The notes below the pieces were generated by a model. That model made no database searches. It saw only the letters and a list, made by a program, of their open reading frames with translations, and was not told where the DNA came from. Below, one piece after another: positions 39,280 through 50,510 of a DNA stretch of 64,000 bases. The position numbers and the translations under genes are program-made. The DNA comes from Nymphaea colorata (lineage: Eukaryota; Streptophyta; Magnoliopsida; Nymphaeales; Nymphaeaceae): the NCBI RefSeq assembly GCF_008831285.2, contig NC_045140.1, positions 21,264,370 to 21,328,369 of the forward strand. Reading direction: 5' to 3'. Numbering within the stretch: the stretch's first letter is position 1; each line of letters begins with the position of its first letter.

Positions 39280-39745
39280 GAAGGGGGTTTCAGATGGACT
39301 CTGTAGAAAAGTCATTGGTTCGCCAGATAGTTCTTCGTCACTAAGAAAGGGAAGTTCAGGAATGAATGAAGAGGAACAAACTCAACATTTAAGCTATAGT
39401 CAGATGGAACAATCTCACAGTGCATCTGAAGAGGAGGACAAAGTCAAAGGTGCTCCTCAGGAAGAAGTGCATTCCAGTCCACGGGTTAATGGGTGGCATT
39501 CGGACAATCAATTGGCCTTTAAGAAGTTAAGTCTGAGCCATCTTCGTGAACAGATTCTTTGGTAACATCTGCTCTGTTGGAAGGTCCAGTTGAAGTTCCA
39601 CCTGAGGTACATATGAAATGGCCCGTAAATTACGTCTTTGATTTCTACAATAATATTTTCTCTGCTTACATTTTTACCTTATTGTATAAAAGTTTCGAAT
39701 TTTTCTTCAAACTTGCTGATTTTGTCCAAATTTTATGCAAGTTTA
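39280..39745 (+). pseudogene. right arm of palindrome: decayed PX sorting-nexin exon copy
   Basis: The plus strand reads KGVSDGLCRKVIGSPDSSSS, then EEEQTQHLSYSQMEQSHSAS, then NGWHSDNQLAFK. It then loses frame where the FPPRV segment is deleted, and resumes as VTSALLEGPVEVPPEVH before a GTACAT donor. The protein resembles the linker between the PX and nexin-C parts of plant PXA-PX proteins. The open frame of about 100 codons (39260-39565) is a remnant, not a gene: it has no start context, no neighbouring exons and an internal deletion. Confidence 0.65.
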
Positions 39746-40561
39746 AGAAAATACTAAAATCACTCTCATCCATTGGGCGGAAAATGGATAAAAAATTTTA
39801 GTTTTTAACCATTCAACTAGAAAAAAGGGAGGGTCTCTTTAGAGAAGGGAACATTGCAGAGACCAGAGAACTACTTGGACAGGACTCGATGAGATTTTCT
39901 GCTTGTGTTCGATCCTTTGTGTCATGTGAACCTGAAAAGTGCTTTGTCATGAGACTTCACAGATACTAAACACATTCAGAGAAAAACATCACATCACAGC
40001 GCTGAAGCTCGAACCAGCTTCATCAATTTGCAGCAGTTTATTGGTCGGCCAACGCTTTGGTGCTTTCGCGTCCCATGTTACTTTTGTTTTCCTCCTCTAT
40101 TTCTGTTCAAGGCAGCCCGCCAACCCACACCTAACCTTCAACTAACAACTAAGCTTGTGGTCGAGAAGCTTGGTCTAGGTAAGGCTGCACTCTGGGGTTC
40201 CTGCACATATGCTGGATCCACAGCGTCCAAATCCCAATGACCCCATCATACTGTGGAAACAGACTGCCTGAAAATAGGCTAGCATATAACATGGGACGTC
40301 CGGATTCATGTGTTCTGGCAGCCTGATTTGTTTAAATGCACAAAATCTTCATGCAGCAGACGTAACTTCAACGGTGCCCAAAGAGTGTTCGAGCACGATA
40401 TGTAGATGAACCACCAAGGAAATCCGTTCAACGAAGGCAGTACCTCCCCAGCCACACGAGTCCAACCAAACAATCGCCATCGACAAGTTATCTCCTTACA
40501 AATTCACGGTCTTCTCCCTTCGTTCTCGCTGCAAGAAGAGCTCGCTCCGCTGATCGTGGCA
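39746..40561. other. upstream region of the GDSL gene
   Basis: This stretch separates the palindrome from the GDSL start codon. It probably contains the promoter and leader. No TATA box stands out clearly and no other gene is supported. Confidence 0.45.
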
Positions 40562-43254
40562 ATGGATTCCCGCACTCCATTCACGATGATACTGCTTGTT
40601 CTGAGCCTCTTGGCCTGTGCCGCTGGTTTAGAAGATGGAGATGGCCTTCTTGGTGCCTCCTTTCTCTTTGGTGACTCCCTCGTCGACGCTGGCAACAACA
40701 ACTATCTGACAACCCTGTCGAGGGCCAATCTTCCGCCAAACGGGATCGATTTCAAGCCTTCTGGAGGGCAACCCACTGGACGTTTCACCAATGGCAGGAC
40801 CATTGGTGACATTATCGGTATGGCTTAGTATCTAACTCTAAATGCTGCATTCTGTGTCTGTGTGCGTGTGTGTCCACGGATGTGTGCACTTTGTATGCAT
40901 GTTTTCTTATTACACAAATGCAATTTGAAACCATGAAAACAACAATTTGTTGCTGATTATAACTTCAAAAATAAAAGCCTAACATATACGTATTATAGGA
41001 TTTGTGCATTTCTCTGTATGGGTTTGGATGAAAAAATCCTCTGCCCTCTGATAGCATATTGCTGATTGTTATATGCGATTCTTGTGGGATGGATGATGTG
41101 TGCAGGGGAGCAGCTAGGGCAGCCAAACTATGCGCTGCCATTTCTTTCACCAAATGCAACGGGGCCAGTCATCTTAAACGGGGTTAACTACGCATCCGGA
41201 GGGGGCGGGATCTTGAATCAGACCGGTAGACTCTTCGTAAGTTGGCAGAACTTGACACCCTTCGCTCCTCTTTATTTGAATGAGTTAGTAAGGATTAGCT
41301 AGTATGCACGATGTTTTCCATTAGGCAACTAAGTCAAGTAATGTTGCAAATCGTCAGGATCGTCTTATCAGCTCAGTGAAGTCTTGATCCGTGGGATAGT
41401 CGCTTTTAGATGTCCCACATCACATGTTTCTAATGAACATGCCTGGTAGATTTCACTTTTATAAATTAGATCGAACAGGGTTCTGAAAAATCAGGCCTGA
41501 AATTTCAATACCATCCATTTCATAAAGCAGCTGTGATTTGATCAAGAATCGGTGAAATATTTTTTTGATTAATCAGAAAAAGGACACGAGGTATCCGTGA
41601 ATCTGTTATGATCCGCGGATTGACTATTGTGTCAACATGGGTGGATATGATTCTGGTTACCTAACACAACAAGTTCATGCAACAGGATCTCGTATGAAAT
41701 TGAATATATATATTGATTATAGTGATGCCATGTATATATAAAAGTATACCACCTTGACTTATGGTGGTAGGTAACCTTGATTGACAGAAATTTGAGCACT
41801 GAAACGACAACTAGCCTCTGATACTGCTTAATTAACGGGATTTCCATGTGTATTGATCAGGAAACAAACCCTGCCCTACTCACAAGAGTATTTCACTTAC
41901 CAAAGATTGATTGACACTGAATTTGCCGACTGCATATGTGTTGGTATATTTATTTCATTGGCCGTGTATGCTGGTTGGTTAGTGCACATGTAATTAACAA
42001 GAGGAAGAAGTATATAAGTCGATGAGAAAAATGAATGAATGCAGGTGGGGCGGATAGGAATGGATGTGCAGGTGGACTTCTTCAACGTGACGAGGAAGCA
42101 GGTGGACCAGCTACTCGGGCCGGCGAAGGCCAAGAACTACATAATGAAGGACTCCATCTTCTCCGTCACCATCGGCTCCAACGACTTCCTCAACAACTAC
42201 CTGCTGCCAGTTGTCTCCGTCGCCGAGCGCCTTGTCTACACCCCCAACCAGTTCACCGACAGCATGATCACCAATCTCAGATCCCAACTTACCGTAATCC
42301 TCTCTCTAACCCGCTCTCTCATCTTATTTAAAACAGCTTTTAAATCTTATTCAAGTCTTGGTTTTCATGTTAAACGAAGTTTCCAAAATGAATCTGAACA
42401 GCATTTGAACGGGCAGAAAGTAGGTAAAGCTAGTAAACAAACAGAGCTAACAGGACACGTCGATCGGCGCTGTTTGAATTACAGGGGGCAAAACCTGACG
42501 GTACATTATACGAAACCAGGCTTTTGCCTAGAACTTGCTTCGAACTTCTTCGAATGACAAGACCCTCATCTGTGACAAAAAGAAAAAGACAACAAAAGAA
42601 TTGGCTTTTCTTTCCGGCCGTTTTTGGCTTGTTGCTGGCCGGAAAGATGGCCGGACTGGCATCGGTTTAATTTAACTGGCACCCTGTGCAGAGGCTGTAC
42701 ACATTGGATGCGAGGAAGTTTGTGGTCGCGAACGTGGGTCCACTTGGGTGCATCCCTTACCAAAAGTCGCTGAGCGGATTGGATGAGAAAGAGTGCGCCG
42801 AGCTTCCGAACCAGGTGGTCACTCAATACAACGGCAAGCTCAAGGACTTACTGGCGGAGCTCAACGACAACCTGCCCGGCGCCAGCTTCTGCCTCGCCAA
42901 CGTCTACGACCTCGTCATGGAGCTCATCTCCAACTACCCCAAATATGGTCATCCCTTACCCTTGTCTCCCTCTCTGTGTCTTCTCACCTTCTGAATCTGA
43001 AGCTCTGCGGCTGCGGATTTATCCATAATGCAGGGTTCGACACGGCCAGTCAGGCTTGCTGCGGCTCTGGTGGGCAGTACCGAGGCCTCATCCCCTGTGG
43101 ACCAGCAACTTCCCTCTGTGAAGATCATTCCAAGCACGTGTTCTGGGACCCTTACCACCCCAGCGAGGCCGCCAACATTATCCTCGCCAGGGAACTCGTC
43201 CATGGCGACAAATACATCTCCCCCATGAACCTCTACACTCTCAGACACCTTTGA
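40562..43254 (+). CDS. GDSL esterase/lipase (SGNH hydrolase), secreted
   Basis: Five exons join in phase: 40562-40817, 41106-41236, 42045-42293, 42692-42947 and 43034-43254, giving 370 residues, the usual length for this plant family. An N-terminal signal peptide (MDSRTPFTMILLVLSLLACA) sends it to the secretory pathway. All SGNH blocks are intact: FLFGDSLVDAGNNNY with nucleophile Ser39, block II NGVNYASGGGG (Gly about 117), block III GSNDF with Asn175, and block V DPYHPSE with Asp336 and His339. It is therefore expected to be an active hydrolase of acyl esters in the wall or apoplast; the substrate cannot be told. The frame is open upstream to 40406, but the ATG at 40562 directly precedes the signal peptide and is the likely start. 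The closest relatives I recall are At2g23540 and At4g16230. Confidence 0.95.
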
Positions 43255-43560
43255 TCACGATGGACGTCGTCGTCGTTGTATGTACTGCTGACTGGCTGCC
43301 GCCCGTTCTTGAGATCGACTTGCAGCTTCTTGCCTCCTCATGATGTTGTTTGTTTCACTTCGCTGGTAACTAAGGCGATTACTTCCTTGTTTCGAGTTCG
43401 GTGATGGCAGACGTGCATGGATCCGAGGGCCAAACTTGTGATCTGCGACAATCTTACCGCAGTGGAGTTCTACCTCGATTTATCGTCACTCACCCTCTGT
43501 GTGCTATATACATTTTGTACTTCGAGTTTCGAGTACGGTGTCTGGATCAAACTTAATTTT

Positions 43561-43566
43561 AATAAA
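43561..43566 (+). terminator. candidate poly(A) signal AATAAA of the GDSL gene
   Basis: AATAAA lies 307 bases after the stop codon, after a TG/TA-rich stretch (43498-43512) of the kind that forms plant far-upstream elements. The true cleavage site is not known. Confidence 0.4.
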
Positions 43567-44687
43567 AAAAAATTGTTTTCGTGTTATTTATTCATTACCT
43601 TATCGATTTCTAGATGAAAACTCTCAACTGCCATTCCGGTGGCCAGCAGGGATCTTGAAGAACTCGAGAATCAAAATGATTCGAATCCGAATCTTCGAGT
43701 TAATACATGAACCATGTTCAATACACCTTATAAGTAAACAAAAATCTTGATATCATATTTAAAGTTTCAAACCATATGCAACCCTGAGGCACTTCCGCGC
43801 GCCACCTCCATGACCCTGACTCCACCGGTGCAGTCCCCGGCAAAAAAAAAAAAAGGAAAAAAAAAAAGGAAGAAGGATGAAGAAGAAAAACTGAGTACAT
43901 TCCGCCATGCCTGAGGATTTAGGTCGGGTGACTGGTCCCCATCACGGTTTACTTTTATCTGCCTCTGCTGCCGCCGGCTATATGGTCAGACTTTGTCGAC
44001 ACGATCTGCAGGTTTCTAATTGAACAGTTTTCCACACAAACTTGTCAGTATGATCAGTACCGTGGCTACGTTAGGAATCGCGCTTCGAGGAGAATTAGCC
44101 TAATCTGTTTTTATTTGTTTAAAAATAACTATACACTCGTTTAAGCTAATAAAATAAATTAGCAACGTTAATGGCGTCGGCCTGTCCCTTTCCAGAACTG
44201 CATGCGAGGCCGACAATGCTGCTACCGACTACCGATCGAGCGGTTCCCCCATTCCAAAATGGTGCCTGTCAGGCGTCAGCTTTTTGAAAATTTCAAACAG
44301 GTGACTGAATTGTTTCAAATTTCAAAATTTTGGCTGCAGAGAAATCTGCTGACCTGTGGTCAATGGTCAACAAAACATGAGAGCAATTTTTCTGTAATGG
44401 AAAGGTAAATTGCCCACCGACCATTTCCAGGGAAAAAAAAAAAAAAGTAAAAAAAGATGAACTTCAGATATGTTAAGCGCTTTGAAATTCAAAATCTGCC
44501 TTGAATGAGCAAGGAAGATAAACCAACATTCTTATCACATCAAATGCGGCGAATTTATGTTGTCTTTTGAAATTTTAAATGGCAGTGGCGGTGTAAGTAG
44601 CCGTTACTCACTTCAAAATTTGAATTCTGAAATTCTGAATTGCTTTTATGTTCTGTTCCTTCTTCTTCGAGAAAAAAGAAGAAACTC

Positions 44688-44691
<4 letters not shown>

Positions 44692-44725
<34 letters not shown>
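44692..44725. repeat. (TA)n microsatellite
   Basis: About 17 uninterrupted TA units in spacer. Confidence 0.9.
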
Positions 44726-44726
<1 letters not shown>

Positions 44727-46082
44727 TCTTAAATGGATGTGGGTCCGTTTCGGAAACAGCTAGCTAATCAACTTGGGCAGGTGATTGGACCGTTCATAAA
44801 ATGCTGATGTATGACCCAACTTTTCTTTTTCTCGAAAATAGTAGCGGAGCTAACTGTTGCTTTTTTTAGACGAAATATAACGATAATTCATAAACATAAG
44901 TAAAATATTTGTGCCCTTAATGGCTCGGTCAGAAAATAGTCCCGGCACTGTGTTTGACTCTTCACAAAAAAAGTCAGACAAAAAATTCCCATCTGAAAAA
45001 CTAAAATTATTTCCAGCTCCAGATTTTGGTTGTTTCTTAAATGAATTTATCGTACAAGATAGTTTGTCGCAAGTCTGCTTAACTGGAGACCAGTCTTACC
45101 GAGGCAGGCGCAGTAGGAGAATATTATAGTGGAGATAAATGGGACACACATTTCAAATATATATAAATTTTCTATTTAGAAATGTGATATACAGAAATAT
45201 CCGGAAAAGTTCGGCCGAGACGCGTTTCTTCGGTGGAAGTCGTTGTAGGCTTATAGCATGACGTGAGAGAAGAGGACAACTATTTCCGAGCACGGGGTTG
45301 TCAAGTTTGGCATATTTTCCAAGACGTCCTGATTTTCCGGCGACCACGGTAGCTGCAAGAGACGACGTGATTCATTCCAAGGAAAAAAAAAAAAGACAAA
45401 AAATTATCGGAACGATCTGAATGCAAGAAAACAAAGTTTGTTTCGTTTTGGTGATGCATATTCTGTGTCTTGTTTATCAACGACTTTTGAATTTCTTTTA
45501 TTGGTCTTGAACGCTACTAAAATTATTGAAATCAGACCTGTTTTTGATAACCAAGGAGTTTTGTTATAATATTTTCCCTTCTGGGTAAGAAAGAAGATCA
45601 AATGTCAAATATGAACGGCGGAGCGCTTGGCATAAATCTAGTAGGTAAGACTCGTCCCTGCCAACCAATTGAAATATTGCCTTAAGCTACTTTCATGTTC
45701 AAGTTCTGGAAAAGTCAATTATAGAAGCACCGTGATGTAACAAATTTTGTATTTTTAGATCACTGTGGAAAGCGAATTGCATATGATCAGAGGAAGAAAC
45801 AAGAAAGTCGGACAAGAATATTAATGTTGCTCATGCACATTATTGATTTTAGATATGGTACTTTTCTAGTTACATGCACGCTTATAGATACAAATAGAAC
45901 GATATAATATATCTCACTGACTTATCACGATCCACGCAACTTGACCCATTTGTCTGTTTTTTCCAACGAGTTTTTTTCTTATTTCATAACATTTAACGAG
46001 AAAAAAGAATTAAACCACTTGTGATAGTTAATTGCAAAAAAAAAGGTGAAGTTATTGAGAATTAAAGAAATAAATAGAATGT

Positions 46083-46103
46083 TATATATATATATATATA
46101 TAA
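46083..46103. repeat. (TA)n microsatellite
   Basis: About 10 TA units in spacer. Confidence 0.85.
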
Positions 46104-46698
46104 ATGAAGATGGCAATGAGAATGAAGGTGAACCCTTCATCATTGGCGTGTGCATTAATATATTGGTATTATGAAGCATGCTTGGGCATCATCCCCTGGC
46201 CGTGCGCCCTCAAGGGGTTGGGTCTCCACCGACATTGAAATTGATGGATTCTGAGGGGAGAAAAGAAGGCATTGTTATATATCAAATCGAGTCGATGGAT
46301 CGTCGAAGAAGATTTGTGAGATCTGCGTACCAAAGTTCATTCTACGTCTCGATTGTAACGCACAATTTTTCAGGGAAAGTCATATTTTTGTTGCTCCGTT
46401 CTGATCAATATATTGACCGGTACATAGTTGGATCGAGATCAGGATGTGATCCAACCGCATTCGTCGACATGCAAAACAATATCTCATCGCCTCGTTGCAA
46501 TCCAGATCCAACCGTACCCAATCGAATCTTGTTTGATAATGGTTTTAATTAAATCCCGTCCTAAATGTTAGAACTCACATCAATCTAATTTTTGGTCTGG
46601 TGTATGGTTTTTTTAGAGTTACTCAGCTATTGTATTAAGACATTGTCAAATGTTTAAGAGAAAAATGTAACAGATATTTTTGTTATTTGATATCAGTT

Positions 46699-46715
46699 TA
46701 TATATATATATATAT
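46699..46715. repeat. (TA)n microsatellite
   Basis: About 8 TA units in spacer. Confidence 0.8.
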
Positions 46716-47734
46716 TTTCAACCACGAATCACCCGAATGATTTAGATAAATAGAATTATCCTTCACTCGCTACTCATGTGAAAGGACGGAAGGTTGAGGA
46801 GAGAGGGAATGGTTTTCTAAGGAGAGAGAATCTGATGCGGGGCTCGACGCGTCGCGCTCACATGGGCGACCCTCTGTCCGCCCGCCGACATAATGATCGT
46901 GCCGGTGCGTTCCCCCGGGCAAGATGATTGATCGCCGGCCGGGTTCGCTTCACTTTTTTCTTGTTTTTTTTTTCCTCTTCTTCCGGTGCCCCGGGCCCCT
47001 TCGCGCGCACACCAATTCCCTTTGGTTTTAAAAGGGATAGGGACCTACCTACTTATTTTATCTATTTGTTGACGGAACGTTACTGTTCTAGAAATGCAAG
47101 CAAGGCAAGCGTCTTCTCTTCCGACTGTAAACTAATGAACTCCCAAGTGAATGAATGTTGTTGTCCAACGAGTCGTCCATGCGTCTCGGTTCTCGAGGGA
47201 GGCTCGTGTCAGTGATTTCTTTTTTCTTTTAAAAGAAAAAAAAGAAAAAAAAGAAAAAAAAAAAAAAAGGGGGCTGTCGTTTTGCTTAGGGTGGTGGTGA
47301 AGTGGAGCAGCACGGGGCTACGGGTTTGGGTTCCTGGCAGGTAGTGGTAGCGCCCCCGTGCTCCCACGAGTCGGTGGGGTGGGGGTGGGTCGGGGCAGTG
47401 GGCACTCACTGTAGCCAGGTTGCATTGATTGAGGAATGTCGATGACACCACCCCCATCATTTTGTTTCCTATTCCAATCATAACACCACTTCTCCCTCTC
47501 CCCTGCAAATTGTTCGAGCAAATTCCCCATTGACATATTCTCATTCTCCTCTCCACCCAGATCTACGATGCACACACACCGAATCTCTCCTCCACTCCAC
47601 TCCACTCTTGACTCGCTCGCCCAAGCCTCCCCACTCTTTAAATTTTGAACCACCACGACCACCACCAACTCTAGAGAGAGAAAACAACATCTGCTTCACA
47701 CGCATTGATACTGCGCCGGCGTTGGGTTCGGGAG

Positions 47735-48472
47735 ATGGGTGAGTTAGAAACGCATGCGGCGCTGCCTCTGTTGAGGACGGACGACGACGACGGCGGCGGC
47801 GGCGAGAAGATGCACAGAGGGAGCGGGGACCGGCGGGCCGCGAAGCCCCAGCCGCCGCAGGATGAGGAAATCCAGAGGTGCCCACGATGCGACTCCACGG
47901 ACACCAAGTTCTCCTACTACAACAACTACAATCTTTCGCAGCCGCGGCACTTCTGCAAGTCCTGCCGCCGGTATTGGACCGTCGGCGGCTCCCTCAGGAA
48001 CATCCCTGTCGGCGGTGGCACCCGGAAAAGCTCGGGGAAGGCGAAGCACAAGACCTCCGCGAGAGCCCATGAGCCGAAGGGGTCGAAGAGGCAGCCTCTC
48101 CTGCAGGCCAAACCCGAGCCGGTCGAGGAGGTGGCCCCAGAACGCGAGGTACCGGCAATGGGACGGGCAGTTTCCGACGATCTAGCCGGCGACAACCTTC
48201 TCGACGCCACCGGCACCTTCAGCTCGCTGCTTGCTTCCGGGGGGTGTTTCGGCGAGCCGTTGGGCGGGATCGGGTGGCCTTCCGGCCTGGGCGGCGTGTG
48301 CTCTTTTGGGTTTGATGATCTGGGTATGGGCAAATCGTCATGGGGGTTGCCGGAATCCGGCGATGGAGCGCTGTGGCAAGGGCTGAAAGAGGAGAACCTT
48401 GACGAAGAGTGCTGGGGTATGAGCGGCATGTCAGATTTGGCTATTCCGGCTCCCGGAAAGAGCTTCCGGTGA
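47735..48472 (+). CDS. Dof-type zinc-finger transcription factor
   Basis: A single exon encodes 245 residues. The Dof domain is complete: [18 protein letters not shown], then [15 protein letters not shown], then [15 protein letters not shown], with zinc ligands Cys49, Cys52, Cys74 and Cys77 (C-x2-C-x21-C-x2-C). Dof proteins bind AAAG cores in promoters; this one should act in the nucleus as a plant-specific regulator. Before the domain is an acidic/glycine run (DDDDGGGG) and a basic stretch. After it come a Lys/Arg-rich tail, which may help nuclear import, and a Gly/Trp-containing C-terminus ([20 protein letters not shown]) that may activate transcription. The exon is very GC-rich compared with its flanks. 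The frame is open for ten codons upstream without an ATG, so 47735 is the first possible start. Which Dof subgroup it belongs to cannot be settled by eye. Confidence 0.95.
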   Translation: MGELETHAALPLLRTDDDDGGGGEKMHRGSGDRRAAKPQPPQDEEIQRCPRCDSTDTKFSYYNNYNLSQPRHFCKSCRRYWTVGGSLRNIPVGGGTRKSSGKAKHKTSARAHEPKGSKRQPLLQAKPEPVEEVAPEREVPAMGRAVSDDLAGDNLLDATGTFSSLLASGGCFGEPLGGIGWPSGLGGVCSFGFDDLGMGKSSWGLPESGDGALWQGLKEENLDEECWGMSGMSDLAIPAPGKSFR

Positions 48473-50429
48473 GGTAACTCCGGTGGATTTGCAGAGAAAA
48501 CTCTTCAACTACCACTTTGGTGACTTCCTTTTCACGCTCTTTCTTCTCTAGACTATAATGATTCGGGCTTTCTATGTAGAGAGAGATTTACGTGAGGAAG
48601 ATTGTGCAGGGATTTGTTCTGATGGCGTGTTGGATTTTGGGGTATAGGAAAGAAAAGGAAAAAAAAAAAAAAAAACAACTTTTCTACTGTTCTTAGGGTT
48701 GCACTTATTCTTTTTGAATTTTAACCATACTGTAAAAATCTTCTTCTTCTGTTCTTTTCTCCTTGTTCCTTGTAGAATTTCTCAGACCATTTGGAAATCT
48801 GGTGCATGAGTCATCTCTTCCAATCGATTCTCCTCTTCTGTTCTAGCTCCTTCATTTTCTTATTGTTTTTTCAGATCAATTTGAGAAATGGGTGGTGCTT
48901 GCCTGATGGGCCATGATAGCCTGGCTGGCACGAGCAAGCAAGCCGCCAACATGGCTTGGTTGGTTGGCGAGAGCATGCGTCCATATCTCGGCGGCCATGT
49001 TGGTCCACCCTGCAAAATGTGCGCCGGTAGTCTGTTCTCCGGCCACGTGCTCCATATCAGCCAGTGGGTCATTGCAATTCAAACGGTTTGACTTGGTTGG
49101 TTAGCTTAGGTAGGGGTCACTCATTATTAGGCAGGTGGTTGGGCCCCATTTCTGCTACCGGCGTGCCGATACTGCCGGCGTGCTCTGCACCAGAGGCCCT
49201 GCTGCTCCGGGATTACCTCGGCCAACCCTTTGGACTGGTCGCCTGAAGCAATTACTCCCGTGTTTACTGTACTGTGAGTGCGCAACACAAACATGGACCG
49301 CCTTCCTCCTCCCATTTATAGACTTACCATCAACTACCCGTCTTCATTAGTTTTGACTCGGCGTGGCTGATGACCCAGAAAGCCTCAGATCCGTCTTCCA
49401 TCTTGGAACTACAGGTGTTCTGGTGATCTGAACATTGACAGTCACTATGATGGTGGAGGTTTTTATACTTCATCTCTGTGAATTCGATCAACATATTGTG
49501 CAGCCGTAACATTTGGAACAGATCGGATTTGGGGAGAGATGATCAGATACAGGAGGACGCAATCCTCCGCTTCATACAGGCGCTGGGTTAATGTTTTTAA
49601 CTTTAGCCGTATCAATCAAATGGGCCCTGATGCTCAGTTCTAACAGATCATTGTCAGCACGCGTTATGTGCCATCATGTTACTCGGGAGGCCCACTTTTC
49701 TCTGTTTCTTGTTCCTTGTACGCGACCAGCCTCCTCGTTAAGAGAGAGGGGGAGGTCACAGATAGCGGATCGCGTTACAGAGAGAGGCCATTGATTGTCG
49801 TTTCCAATAATGAATTTCACGTTAAAATCGATGTGTGATGGACACTACCGATGACAATTTCAGCTGAGCTGGTTGATACTAGCTGGCTGGCTCGTCATCA
49901 TTTATCCGAGTGCTTTCTTGTTCTCTTTATTTTCATTCCATTTTTCAAAGGCCAATATCATTTTTTTAAAGCCCATCACTTGTGAAGTATGCTCCAAAGG
50001 GTATAAGTCTTATAATAATGCAATTTGTAGGAATAAACGGCTTCTAAACTCACTCCATTGGCAGTGGCATGTGAACTTGTATCTATATGTATTAAAAATG
50101 GACTCATGGTGGGGAAGCATGCGGCAGCAATTAGTTTTATAGCGTTGATGCCCCCTTGTGCATGTGACCTGCACAACCAACCACCGTCTGAAACTTTCCA
50201 TCAATTATTTCACCGTCCCTGGTTCACACACGGCCAACCAAAATAAATTTATTCTTTCACTTTGCTTATCTAAATCGGTACATCTTATCAGGAAAGATAG
50301 ACGTACATGGGATTACGAAGGCAAGTTTCAAGATAGGGGAATGCTCATAGAGGGGAGGAATTCCTTTGCCTCTGAGGTTGACACATGATTCACCTTATTA
50401 AGTAGTGGCCTTACTTTTAGTCGTTCGTT

Positions 50430-50510
50430 CGTTCAAGGAAGCAACTTCCACAAGAATCGAACAAGGAATGTACCTTCTACATGACCACTTACTCAACCAG
50501 CTAAGCTACG
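50430..50510 (-). mobile_element. tRNA-derived SINE-like fragment
   Basis: On the minus strand TAGCTTAGCTGG (50508-50497) fits the RNA polymerase III A box, and GTTCGATTC (50462-50454) fits the B box, about 45 bases apart. The intervening sequence does not fold as a normal tRNA and lacks an acceptor stem, so this is more likely a tRNA-derived SINE head than a tRNA gene. The 3' end and target-site duplications were not identified. Confidence 0.45.

Larger units (their letters stand above)
38775..39745. repeat. long inverted repeat (palindrome) of two head-to-head exon copies
   Basis: Left arm 38775-39258 and right arm 39280-39745 are reverse complements separated by only about 20 unpaired bases. 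Over the best part (39090-39205 against 39361-39505) roughly nine of ten bases match by eye, and pairing continues through the exon into the flanking intron (AATAATATTTTCTCTG and CTGATTTTGTC). Indels distinguish the arms. A transcript through it would fold into a hairpin with a stem of several hundred base pairs. Confidence 0.85.
43255..47734. other. spacer between GDSL and Dof genes
   Basis: The first 300 bases are the 3' untranslated region of the GDSL gene. The remainder is AT-rich with three (TA)n tracts and a poly-A-rich block at 47229-47268. The last 200 bases, rich in CT and CCACTC, look like the leader of the Dof gene. No other gene is supported. Confidence 0.55.

Noticed and set aside
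40406-40561. Upstream in-frame ATG of the GDSL gene
   Set aside because: The 52 extra residues would bury the signal peptide; the ATG at 40562 places it at the N-terminus, as in the family.
47705-47734. Longer Dof start
   Set aside because: The upstream codon is TTG, not ATG; no evidence for non-AUG initiation.
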